This document shows, in pieces, positions 24,147 through 36,310 of a stretch of DNA of 64,000 nt (position 1 is the first letter of the stretch; each line of letters starts with the position of its first letter). The translations under genes were made by a program, and so were the position numbers. A model generated the notes under the pieces. It saw only the letters and a list, made by a program, of their open reading frames with translations. It did not search any database and was not told the origin of the DNA. Origin of the DNA: Zychaea mexicana (lineage: Eukaryota > Mucoromycota > Mucoromycetes > Mucorales > Lichtheimiaceae); contig NW_026516678.1 in assembly GCF_025766255.1 (NCBI RefSeq), positions 310,001 through 374,000 on the forward strand, in the 5' to 3' direction.

Positions 24147-25070
24147 AAATTATAGTTAGTGTAGAGAAAATCACATTCCTTTTTTCATTGTATATATACT
24201 ACTTACGCAAAGTACCCTCTCAACACACCATTGTATCATAAGTCTAACAGCCCAACAACCTGTACACACACTTATCCATTTGAGTTCATTTAATACATAA
24301 AACTAAAGTAAACTACATAATGGGAAACACTGCTTATACTTTGAACCTATAATTGCAGAATATAAAAGGGAAAAACTCAAGAACTAGATCCATATATATC
24401 ATATTTCCAATTCATTGTTCCTAAAGCTAGAAACATTTGTATATGAGACACGTATAACAGTGACATTACTGTTGCCTTAAAGGGAAACATATAACGCTCA
24501 GTTCATCTTTCAAGAATTGATGATGCTTTGCATCTATGGAGAGATAGCCAGCGCGCCTGACAAACCTGTCAAATCTGTCAGTTGTCTTTGTTGAAACAGC
24601 GACAGCATATCTGTTGTGTTGAGAATTGCTATAGTGCAATTCTTTCCTGTGTATCATATCTCACGTCTCGTTTGCCTGGAGGAAATTCTGTTCCAAAATT
24701 GTTCTGACGAAAGAGCCGTGGGTTTCTCATACTTTGTTTTGATTTTACTACATACATTCTCCTTTTATATATGATCTCTAGTTTGTATGTATTGTCCTCT
24801 ACGTTCATTTTGTCGCTATTATTATCCTGATAACCGCCTTTACTCTGTGCTATCCCTCACTTCAATTATCAAATGATTGATTATCAAATTTGTCTTTCGA
24901 ACGGAAACCCCATTCAATGATACTTTTTACCATGTTTACGGGGAGAAGAACTTTTTACTATTTCTAATCAGTAATTGATGGAAAAGGTGTCGTTTATGTA
25001 CAGAATCGTATAGAGATATCGAATAAATATAAGAAGTAGAGTGGAAAGGCTTTTCTTTTCAGATTTGCTA
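24147..25070. other. Convergent 3' flanks
   Basis: 924 bp of AT-rich sequence between the ends of HSP104 and WDR59. No gene, repeat or RNA is recognised. Confidence 0.5.
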
Positions 25071-28000
25071 CTATGATGAGGAGTCGATGAGACAAACACA
25101 CCCGCAGCCCGTCGGGCAAATTTTGTGTTGTGAAAACCAATCCTTGATATGCTGGCTGTGTCCACCATGCCCGCATTTGCTGCAAAAATTGAGAATACCC
25201 TTGACCAGTACGTGACATATGCTACATCGAATTTGATTGCGCAGCTTTCGGCAGGAATAGCAGATCCGATCTCGTCCAGCAATTTCAGACCCACAAATAT
25301 AGCATCGTATTTGAACCTGCATTGTTCGTTCTGTTGCAGGAAAAGGTGGCCGACTCAGGAATTTGAGAATTTCGGCCCGTTTTTCAAGTAAGCCCCAACG
25401 ATACAGCATATCCGCATAGTTGAGTCGTAAGACATCGAGCTTAGCAATGTCTTTTGGATCGAGCAGTGATACGTCATTATTGTAAGAAAGAGCCTTGTCG
25501 CCATCATACGTTTCCAAATTCGTAAACTCAATCGTCATTTCATCCGTATAAACAAGCTTCCCTTCTTTGTCGGAAACGACGGCTTGAGATGAAGATGCAG
25601 GAGGAGTAAAAGGTGGCGGTGTTGTTATGGCAGCAGTGGCGGTTGTCATGGTGGCAGGTGGGGTCAATGGTTGGGTAGATAAATTGCGTAAGCCCGGGGC
25701 AGTATTACTAGGTATCTTTTGTTGGGTCAAGGTGCTTGTGAAGGGTCGAGTGATACGTTTGGCGTAGCCAGCGGTCGATGATTCATGCATACTCTCTGTC
25801 GCAGACTTTTCGCCAGGTGGAGTATGCCGGTCAGTATCCCAAAAATAGGATAGAAAGTTCACGCCTCGTGTTCCATACGACGCGCTCAATTGTGAAGTCG
25901 TGATACGATCTGGCGATCCAGGAAGCACTGCAACAGGCCCTGATCCAGTTCTCACCAGAGATTGTGCTCGTATATTTGATGAGTCAATGTTCCCATTTGA
26001 CATAACAGTGTGATCTGAAAGTCCGTTCTAGAATGATTATGGAGTTAAACCACATTTCACCGATAGCAATACATATTTTTACTGATAGCAGGAGTAAGCA
26101 GTCAGTTAATTTACCTTGCGTGTGGATGGCGACACTTGGGTATTACTGTTGTGGAATATACAGGAGAGCATAGCAGCAGTTTGAATATCACCAATACTCA
26201 TGAAATGCTGCAACCTACATATGATAGTAAGTATATGCTCCTGCACATTTGGTGTGATCCTGCTCTGCCACCACTTACAAGTTATTGATAAGCTTCCTTC
26301 CTAATGGATGCAGTCCCCATTTGACACGTCGTTTCTTTGGTATCCGCTTGCTCGATTTCTTTGTCCGTTGTGTTGCTGGTCCGTACAGTATCTTTCTAAT
26401 GTCATGCAAGGTTTTGTCGTCCGTTTGGAAAATCTCAGTCTGTTCGGGAGCCCATCCTTGTTCTTTATCCAACGGGATACATTGCTTGACGATTTCGGAT
26501 GCCAAAGACCAAACCTTTGATAAGTCTGATCGATCATGATTTCGACACACGACAGCGTTATGCGTGCAGGCTGCAACTGGATCTCCCAAAGTCAAGCTAT
26601 AAATTGTAGTGAAGAGATCAATATTCAATTTTCTGGATGCGTTTACAGACCATTCATATACACTGGTTATTCTTTTAGTTAATACTAACATGTATTCTTT
26701 AGCCAAATCAGCGTCGTAGGGTAGTATTCTTTTCAGATCGACAAGTAGAACATTATATGTAATGCGATCTGTTTTTGGATTACGGTATAAAAGATTGCCG
26801 TTGTTCGATATGGATCCCGCCAATGCAAAACTCTATATGAATAAAGTAAAGTATCAGTATTATATTTTCGTATATAATAGCAGCAACATCCATACGGCAT
26901 ACATCTGGTTTGAAATATAGCGAGGTCATCGTTGTTAACCCATCGTCTATATCATCCGGATCATCATCGTAGGCATACTCGCCAAAGGCACCGCCTGTGC
27001 CACCGACAAGCACGGTCGCATTTCGCCCTTGCCGTGACATTGCTGCAATTTCCTTGTATTCTTCAAATTGTTCATATGTACGTGGATGCTTGTAGAAATC
27101 GCTGTACGTATTCTCGAAATATTCAGTGTTGCTTGCATTGCTGGTCGGGCTCGTGCCCTGTCGAGCCTCTTGCTTTTCAGCGGCGTCTTTTTGGCTTGCA
27201 CGATTGGAATCACGTACACGTAACGTTGAAAAGAAGCATACGAGTTGTCCTACATTACAAAAGCCCAAGCAGTGAATATAGTATCTACATACTTTGTGAT
27301 GCAAGAATAAATCAGTAAGAAGCGACTTACCACTTCCAGAAAAGACACCACCGCAAAGGCGAGGAAATGGTACTTTTTCGTCTGCGGTTTGTTTGGAAGA
27401 CATATCCACGACGATACCTTTTTCACTCTGCACGCTCACGCGTTTGCCTGCCATGCCATATCCACCACTGACGCCTCCCATGAATGGCGGACCGGCGAAT
27501 ATCTCGTCATCAGAGTCACCATTGTCTACACCAGTACCAGATCCGTTCCAGTAGTTGCCTGTTTGATTTCCATTTCCAAAAATGTCCTCCTTGCCCTTTT
27601 CTAAAGCTAAATCGGCGTCATCTTGTGGATTTTCTCCAAGCAAGCATCGAATGCATGCTTCGAGGCACCATCGCTTCTGGGATGTATAACTTGCTGCCAA
27701 AGCGTTCAGCTCTTGTGACATATGGGCACGATAAAAGATAGACATCATGCTATTTTTTTGAATATCAAACTCGGGGGGACTATTATCTGGATATTGCGCA
27801 CTGAAGCGGATTGTAATGCGGACAAATGTGCTTCCGGTATCTGACCACGGGCCATGCAGAGTAATAGTGCAGGTACGCGAGGCGCCGTTTACCTATTAAA
27901 ACCAACATGTTTCAACATGATTTAACTGAAATCCCTTATTACTTCAAATAAGTAGAATGCTCTTGTTGGTTACCTTTTCCGTTTTAACACCTGCACTAGC

Positions 28001-30429
28001 ATACTTGCTTAATACAGTTGACATTTCCTCCGCCACGGTCGGATAAGTGGCTTCAGTCGTGGCCGCGCGCCGCAGCTCAGTGGTTGGTGGTCCAACAGTT
28101 TTGACGTTTTGCATCCATAGCAACGGGTTGATAGCGTACTTTTGCTCATGATACGCATTTGCCGTGGTATCATAGCCACCAGAAGAGATGCCTGTTGTTC
28201 CAGCCCTAATACCACCCGGTCGAAACAGACTCATTGCTGACATGGGTTCGCTGCCGTCTTTTCGTGATCCAGGACCTGACAAGGATGATGTCAGCTGACC
28301 ATTCAAGGGTTCAACTTCATCAGGTATTCTTTGGAATGTTCGAGATTGCACGGTTCCATCAGGACGAACAGCAGAAGCAGGTACACGATAAGTTGTCTTT
28401 TTGCTACTGAAGTTATGGCCAACAGACTATGACAAAAAATATTATGTTGAGTATTCCGGAAGCAGCAGCATAGTAATCCTTTCTGAAATATTCTCGTACT
28501 AACCTTCATGATGTCTTCAGTAATAGGCCAAAGTCGAAGATATTGATCTTTGGACCATGTCACCAACTGGAACTCTCGATCATCTAAGTAAATGCCACTT
28601 TAAAAAAAGCGTATCACTTTGTCTCTCTTTCATTGTAATAGAAAGCTTACCACCATCTGAGCCATTGCCGCCTTTCCACCGCCACACGAACTCTTTGACC
28701 GTATCACAATGTCCTTCAAATCGGTGAACTGGAGTAGTAGGCGTGTCTCTGTTGTACAAATAGAGTGTCGTTTCAGTGCGTTGAGGCATCGTAAGGACAC
28801 CGTTACCGAAAGGCGAATTCCTTGCACGCCATACAGGCGAGTTGGTCATGATGGATTCTTCTTCTTGTTCTGGTGTATGAATGTTCCAATACTAAATAAA
28901 GAAAACCAAAGTTAAAATATCATTTAAACAATAAACAAACTCAATTACAATTATACATACTTTGACAAGGTGATCTAAACTGCAAGTAACAATATCGTGA
29001 TCATTCTGCCGACTCCAATCAATACCATAGATTTTTTTAGTATGAGCTTGAATAGTAGTCACTGGGATTGCACCTTTCTATATTCATTCAAAAGCAACAT
29101 TAGTTCAGCCCAAGAATACGATGGTATTTATGATAGACAAGCCGAAGCAAAATCAGTGATAACAAACCCGAATATCCCAGATCTTCACATCCTTGTCATG
29201 AGCCGATGCCAGCAAATATTCGCTTTTACGGTTATATTTAACCTGAGTTGTGGCAGCTGCATAATCTAATTAGCATCATCTGTACCAACACTCCGTTCAT
29301 TTATTAAAGTATTAATTCGAACGTACCATTCCAAGATGTAAACGAATTTGCTGGTCGTAAAGGCTGTCCACTTGGATCATCCCTGCTCTGACCAGCACAT
29401 CTCAGGTCCCATATATGCACATATGTATCAACCGAGCAAGTAGCAAGCATATCTGGATGATGAGGTGACCAATTGATATCCGAAATTGCACGCGAATGTG
29501 CATGGAGGACGTTTTCGATAGCATGAGATCCTGAGTAGTTCAAATTCCAAACCAGGAGCTTTTGATTTGACTGGATGGATTTCACATTTTGCAGTATATA
29601 AGCACGTAATACTTGAGACGCCTAAAAAAATATCCATGTCATCGTCGTTTCCTAAATCACTTACTGTGGATGCAACCCAAGATTCACGCGACACATAGGG
29701 ACTCCACTGAACATCTGCCACTTCCCATTTGCTTAAATGCGTAAGAATACGCGGCAGCACCCATGGATCCTCCAGATCAATTATCAACAGACCCTGCCGA
29801 CTAAAAGCAATAATGATACTTCATCTTAGTATTGCCTAGTTCCATTGCTCAATATATATGCGTATGGAGAATAAATCTATGCAAGCTTACCCTGCAAGGA
29901 CAATATCTCTGCATGAAGGGCTGATACTCATACTGCCCACGGAATGGTGTACCCTTATCTCTAACGTACGGTAAAAGGTATCTTCCTGGGATTGTGACGA
30001 AGACTTTGTAGGTGACGCAGTTACTGTTGCTATCTGTTGCTGTTGCTGTGCTGCCGCCACTGCTGCTGCTGCAGCTGCACCTGGCGTGGGTGTATAACGA
30101 TGAGGTCGTTGGCGTTGCTGTTGCCATGCTAGCGATCCAAGAGGAAACTCTTGTTGAGTAATTGAGCGACTAGGCACAGAGGAGAGGTGAGAAGGTCTAC
30201 GGCGATTAACAGGTTGTTGAACTCGAGTAGTTGCAGCCATTGTATCATGGTTGCCGTTGCTGCCGTTGGTGTCGTCATTATGGTTGGTGTGTCGAGGCGA
30301 GGTATCAAATATGTGAGAATCGGAAAGTCGTCGTGTTTTTATAGCCTCGCCTCTACCATTGTGGGCCGGTGGTAACTGTTTGCGATCCACTGCTCCTCCG
30401 TCGTCCGAGCATTCACGCGCTGAATCCAT
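25071..30429 (-). CDS. WDR59/Mtc5 subunit of GATOR2/SEACAT
   Basis: A long multi-exon gene (about 12-15 exons, roughly 1,100 residues). WDR59 is part of GATOR2 (yeast SEACAT), which relieves inhibition of TORC1 at the lysosome or vacuole. A disordered N-terminus with poly-Ala and poly-Gln precedes WD repeats: VHHSVGSMSISPSCRDIVLA, HAHSRAISDINWSPHHPDML, VHIWDLR, HDKDVKIWDIR, DWSRQNDHDIVTCSLD and LVTWSKDQYLRLWPI. An RWD domain follows (TCTITLHGPWSD, VRITIRFSAQYPDNSPPEF). The C-terminal zinc module reads CSICHVLVKGILNFCSKCG, then HGGHSQHIKDWF and CPTGCGC, nearly identical to animal WDR59. The start at 30429 is the first ATG of the N-terminal frame. Terminal exons and most inner ones are clear; a few joins around 26.0-26.3 kb are less sure. 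Confidence 0.92.
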
Positions 30430-32386
30430 GCGCTTGAATGTTAAAAAAAAAGCTGTTTCAAAGTGCCCGAACAGAAACTCCCCTTCAGCCTACTTTTTTT
30501 AGAAAAAAGAAATTCTGAAACCAGCAATACAGTCCTTGTCGGTTGCATGATCCACTTCCTTGGAGTCAATGCCCGTACTGACAACTCGCAAATTCATATA
30601 AATGGCTCGTTGTAACTGGATAACCTTTACTTGCTGATCCATTGCTGAGCACTCACATTGTATAAAGTGTTATATGTAGTGTGTAGGTCTAGACGCTAGT
30701 AGACCACTTAGTCTTTACTTTCCATCTTGTTGTCAGAAACGATAACGATACGCTGATGATGTGGTTTTTGGGTATTAACTCTTTGACCTCAGTATCCTCT
30801 TCACGGTATTCACATTGTTTACTTTATTATAATCAATGTCGCTAGGTGTAAATGATGCTAATGTATCAGACAGCTTGCTCCTTTCACTGCAGAGTGCTTT
30901 TTTTAAGAAAAATTGAGATATCAAACAAGGACATGATAGGCTCGCATGATATACAAATTACAACATGCTCATTGAAGCACTGCACTTCATCGAACTATAA
31001 CATTGCCCATATAGCCGACAGCAAACTATGCACATGGTGTACTATCGGACGAAAGCAGTGACTACCGTACATTTGCAACAACGAAGCGCTTTCGACCCCG
31101 TCTGTTGCAAAAGCATTTAAACGTAAAGTCTTTTAATTTCTTTTTGGTCAAGGATCGGTGGAATCACACAGCATTAATCCATTCCAAGTTGGTTTGTTTC
31201 ACCTATACGTGTGGTATAGCAAATAGACCATTAATCTCCTGGTATGGTAATACCATACTTCTGTTACATCTCTTTCTTAACAATTTACTATAGTCGTAAA
31301 GAATACAATCAGTTGTTTTCATGAAGAGACAAGGTGGTCTCGAATCTTTGTAGATACTGTACTTTGATGAGGCTTTACCTTTTAAAGGCTCGTACTAGAG
31401 GATAGAATATATCAATAATAATAGTGTACATGTGATTAAAAGTCCCAAAACTTGTAAGAGCAAAGAAGCAGTAGTAATGATATCCTGAGAGCTTCTTCTC
31501 CTAGGCGTGACCAATTGGACTCGTGCAGTAGTGATATCATCAATCGCTATATAACCGGCAACAGGCATCACTGCATTGCTAAATTGACAGACAAGTAAAC
31601 ACGCCCTGTTGACGATTAACAGACCATCATCATATTTCTCTTCGAGAGTTTCTTTGGAGCCGAGAATTTATTGGCTGGTAGTATAGCATGGCTATCAGAG
31701 AATGAAATAAAAGAGTCACATCATCTGGTATAAAGTCCTCAAATGACTATGGCTGTGTGTGGGATACTTACTCGATTATAGTCTAAGCAGTACTATATAC
31801 TCTACTCATATGGCTAGTAAAAAGAGTACAGTATAGGCGACGGCTACCATGGCAAGGACCTTCAGAAAGAATTTACTTGTACAATAATCAATAATTATAG
31901 CATAATAGGCAGCAGCATAAAATTTCTATATACGGCTGTAGCAGTATTCACTCGTTTTAGACTGTATACCTAATTGTCAATTACTGAGTAGGTCACTGAG
32001 TAAGGCCACGATCTAGTATTGTTGCTGGAGAGGCAGACAGATATTTGTACGGCAAAACCTCGCGGGAATGGTATTCCAGTCTAATCTCCACGGACAATAA
32101 GTCTTTGTTACACACAAATGACCATATGCTTTAGTGTGTGCATATTAAATGCACACAGTGAAGCACATGCACTGGTCTCTACCGACGAAGCTGTTGGTTG
32201 CCTAGTAAGTCATAACAATTACATCAACAACCTGTCGTCTACACGGTTTCAAACGCAGAACAAACTGCATTGAGAAAGACTCAGCCGCTTTTGGAAACAT
32301 GGATGCATGATCCCGATACAATTTTCCCAGCTGGCCCGGAGACGTTTTTTCGCGCACCCTTTCTTCCTTCTTTCCTAAATTATTGA
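30430..32386. other. 2-kb gene-free divergent interval
   Basis: AT-rich sequence between the divergent WDR59 and membrane-protein genes. Open frames are short and unlike any family. It is unusually long for this gene-dense window. I see no RNA gene or repeat family. Confidence 0.45.
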
Positions 32387-33769
32387 ATGGCGAATCTCGA
32401 CATTAAAATCAAGCTCGCAAACACCTTGGGCACATTGCTGCTTCTCGGCTTTCAGGGTTTCAGTTACTCTAACTGGTAATATCAAAGCGACCGACTTTAA
32501 AAAAGCCCTTTTTTTCAATTTTGGCGCTCTTATTGGCACGACAATAGCAACACCAGAGCGACACTCTAACTGAAAGCCTCGATCTATGCAGGTTTATTGA
32601 CCACGAATATGGTTTCCATGGACGCGACTTTATCATCATCCTAATCGGTCTCTTACAGCTGTTGCTTATCGGTATGACCATCTACCAGTGGTTCCCCAAG
32701 GCTCCCAAGGGTAAGTTTTTATTGTCGTTGTCATGCACCTTTCCCGAGCAACGTACATGCATGTGTATGTTTCGTAGCTGTGGGCTAAAACGTCACATTG
32801 CGTTATTTTCATGAACAGATGCTTTCGAAGCGATCGGATTTTGGTACTTGTTGATCGCAGCGTTGAATAGTGGCGTTTCCATTCTCTGGGTAAGCTTTTC
32901 TTGAAGGGGATGCGGGCTTTTCCATCTCGCACTTCTTTCTGGAAGCGACTTGAAACCGTTGGAAAGAGGGAGAGTTGAATAAGATTATTGCTATGTTTGT
33001 TGTTATTGGTGACGTTACAAACTTATAACATGGTATACTAACATGACCATCCAATGTGATTCTACGTTTACGACACCACCAGTTCTTCCATCTCAACATC
33101 TTTGCCTTTGTGGGTCTGCTATGGCAACTGGCAACGCTTTTCTTTGTGTACCATCGCTTGCGCGACTATCCTCCTCGCAACAAAACGGACATGTTATTTG
33201 TTAATTCTCCGTTCTCGATTTATACTGCCGCCTCCTTCTTTATGAGCATCTGGCAAATCTTCCAATTTAGCGAAAAGACCAAGAACCACCCGGTGGTAAG
33301 GAAACTTTCGGAAGCGAAGGAGGAAGGAGCCATATTACTGGGTGTTGTGCAATGTATAAAGCTCGCGTGTCTTCTTTTTCCCTGGCTTAACACATGCTTG
33401 ATATGTTAGGTTCTTACGGTCATCATTATCCTTATCGGATTTGTCGCGCTGCACCTTGTCGATTACTCCCATCGACACGATTGGGTCTATGCTTTGACAA
33501 CTGCATGGTAAGACAAAAACGGGTTTTCAGGGAGGAGGGGCTATTGAGTGTTTCATCGCTTATTCTGATCGATGATGGATAGGATCTTGCTGGATGCAGC
33601 TGTTTTCTTGACAGGCACACCCCATGTTGTTTCGCTCATTGTGGTCGGTATTCTCGTCAGTGCCGTTGCACGCGCATTGATTCCCAACTGGCTGGAAAGA
33701 ATCAACAGCCGCTTCAGCCGCTTAGCAAACCGAGTTGGCGAGCGTGCTCCTCTTTTGGGCGGCCACTAA
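32387..33769 (+). CDS. Multi-pass membrane protein with C-terminal dileucine motif, unknown family
   Basis: Six exons (32387-32475, 32592-32710, 32819-32889, 33083-33295, 33410-33507, 33583-33769) give 258 residues with closed phases. About seven hydrophobic segments are visible, among them TLGTLLLLGFQGF, FIIILIGLLQLLLIGMTIY, FWYLLIAALNSGVSIL, HLNIFAFVGLLWQLATLFF, VLTVIIILIGFVALHLV and VVSLIVVGILVSAVARAL. A short motif NSPFSIYTAASFF sits between the fourth and fifth. The C-terminus ERAPLLGGH contains an ExxxLL sorting signal of the AP-3/vacuole type. I do not recognise a named family; TspO-like or DUF1774-like fungal membrane proteins are possible. A vacuolar site is inference from the motif. 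Confidence 0.8.
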
Positions 33770-33912
33770 TACGCAACTCCTTGTTTATCTCTGTTCCAAA
33801 CCTTGTTAATACGAATAAACAACAGCAAACGTCAAATGAAACACTAAAATGTGCATTAAAACAAACAAAACACAATGTCTATATTCTTTTACAGATACAC
33901 TATTATTATTTT

Positions 33913-35701
33913 TTACTTCTTAATGTACTGCTTCAGTCCACGTAAACGTTCGACAGCCTGGAGTAAAACATCGTCTGTCTTGCAGAAAGCAAAACGGGCA
34001 AAATCCTTTGCCAAATACCAGTGCTCCTTGGAGTAGAACTCTGAAGGCGGGATAGCAGCTACGCCAATCTCCTTGGTCAACCAATAGCACGTCTTGAAAT
34101 CAGCTCCTCGCGAATCCAGCTCTTCGGGGAACTGATAATCCTTAGGTATGTCAATCTTATCGGTGTTGACAAGGATATAGTAAGCACCTTCAGGTACGGT
34201 GTAAGGCAACTCGAGTTCATCAAACACTTTGGCTAAGATCTCGCGTTTCTTGAGATAGGCTGCCACTTGATCTTGGAAGATGGGTTGGGTCAAGGAAGCC
34301 TCCAAACCAGCAGCGACGGCTTCTTGGCATGGCGAGTTGACAGAGAAGACGACGCGAGTTTGGGCAGCAAACGAGTACTTGACGAGATGTTCAGGGCCGA
34401 TCAGCCAGCCAACACGCCAGCCGGTGGCAGCAAAGCTTTTGCCACCCGAGCATACAGTCAATGTGCGCTCCCAGAGATTACCCAAGGTGGCGATGCGAGG
34501 GAACTTCTTGAGAGGAGGATAGTAGAGACGATCATACTAATTACAGGAGTAGACAGGAAACATGCCCTGAGATTAACATCTCTTGTTCACTTTGGCACTT
34601 CTTTAATCACTTTGCCTTAGATCAGCCCAATCTCAGTTATTTTATCACCAAACTTACCACTTCATCCGACAAAATGATCAAATCGTTATCCTCGGCAACT
34701 TTGCCGATGGCCAACAATTCCTCTTCGTCAAAGACCTTGCCGACAGGGTTGTGAGGGGTGTTGATGACGATCATCTTGGTTTTATCTGTCACCTTGGATC
34801 GAAGTTCGTCAATATCCAGTTTCCATTCATGCGATGAGATGGTGCTGGTTTTGGCACTGTCAGGAGCGCGAAGTGGTACAAAGACCGGTTTTCCTCCGTT
34901 CATTGTAATATTGGACTTTTTATGTGATAGAAAAGCCAAAATCTAATCAATAAATCGCCTCATAGATCCATTGCCCGCATCTTCTCCCATGTTGAACTCA
35001 CGATATATTGGTCAAAGAATGGCTCGATGCAGATCACTTCGGCCCCTTCATCCAAGTAACCGGCAAACGTGGCATACATGGCTAAATTTCCTTGGTTAAC
35101 ACTACTGCTATTGCAGCTATTTTTTTAAAAATGTGAAATACCTTCGTTTGCACCGGCGGTAACCAGAATCTCGGTTTCGGGATTGAGTTTACGATTGTAC
35201 TCTGGCTCATACGAAGCAGCAATGGCATTGCGCAAGCGAAGACGGCCCTTGGGATGACTGTACTGGTTGGACTCGACGGTTTCGATAGCCTCTTTGGCCG
35301 CGTTTTGAACTGCCTCGGGGGGACCAAAGCTAAAAGTTACAATATAAGTAAGCTTACTAAAACACATAGTCCATTCCTTGGACAACTAGTAATTTCAAAA
35401 GCGTACTTCATGTAACCTTGGCCCAGGTTTATGGCCTTGGTTTCAGCAGCCAATGGTGTAAAGATAGACCAAACTAATAGAAACAAGGAGGAGCTTGATA
35501 TTTAGTACTCTCTCTTCGCTTTGCTACCGTTTCGTTCGCCCACTTGTTCTGTAGCCAGCCAAACAATATATTACCGTCTTTTTCAAATTTGGAGACACGT
35601 GCAGCTGGAGTGAAGCCTTTGCCCATGGTGGTTGAATTAGTGAAAGTCCTGAGAAGCAATGGTCGACAACGAGCAGTGGCGGCCCTGGAAAAGTGAAACA
35701 T
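33913..35701 (-). CDS. Kynurenine--oxoglutarate aminotransferase (Bna3-like)
   Basis: A fold-type I PLP aminotransferase of the kynurenine aminotransferase/CCBL group, making kynurenic acid from kynurenine or acting on glutamine-like substrates. About six exons. Marks in order: INLGQGYM, NQYSHPKGRLRLRNAIA, VTAGANEG, INTPHNPVGKVFDEEELLAI, DNDLIILSDEV, then SGGKSFAATGWRVGW, where the Lys binds PLP, and NSPCQEAVAAGL. The N-terminus MFHFSRAATARCRPLLLRTF is Arg-rich and amphipathic, like a mitochondrial presequence. A second in-frame Met (MGKGFTPAARV) lies about 25 codons on and matches the usual cytosolic start, so dual localisation is possible. Confidence 0.92.
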
Positions 35702-36310
35702 TGGGTTTCTTTGATGAAAGGACGAGTCAGCTCCTCCTTTTCTGGCGAATCGGCTTTGACCTGCATGACGCGACTGCCTTCTTAATAAGGAAAATACAGA
35801 TTTTGGCTTCGGAGGACGGAGGTTGCCGAGTGCAGTGGTAGACGAGTTGCGCTCTTACAATCAAGTGCGTGGAGAGCCTACGTGAAGGATATGCTGCATT
35901 AACGTCTGACAGCCTTGGTGGCCTTTGATTGGTCACCAAGCAAGTTGTAGTCCGTATAAAATAACAGTAAATCATTGAAAGCTGTCATACCCACGCAAGT
36001 GCTGATTATGTTGGAACTAAGTTTCCGCCATCAGCAAAATAATATGCTTGCAAGGTCACCTTTTCTCTTTTGCTGGGATAAGATGGACTCTCCAACGTAA
36101 GCTGCTTAGGATAGGAAGAAAGCAGTGCTCAATCATACCGTCAGAGTAAAAGCACAACTATTTCGTACCGCGAGGATGGTACGCTTTTTATTGTGGCCAT
36201 CCAAACAATGCATCAGCAGAGCTGATACATACAAATCAATTCAGGGGGGGGGATGACTGTGGGTCCTCTTTTTTTTTACTTCTTTATCTTTTACTTTTCG
36301 ACAGCGTTTC
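35702..36310. promoter_or_regulatory. Divergent promoter of kynurenine aminotransferase and VPS26
   Basis: 609 bp between divergent starts. A poly-G run (36246-36253) and a poly-T run (36269-36277) lie shortly before VPS26. No specific regulatory site is recognised. Confidence 0.35.
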
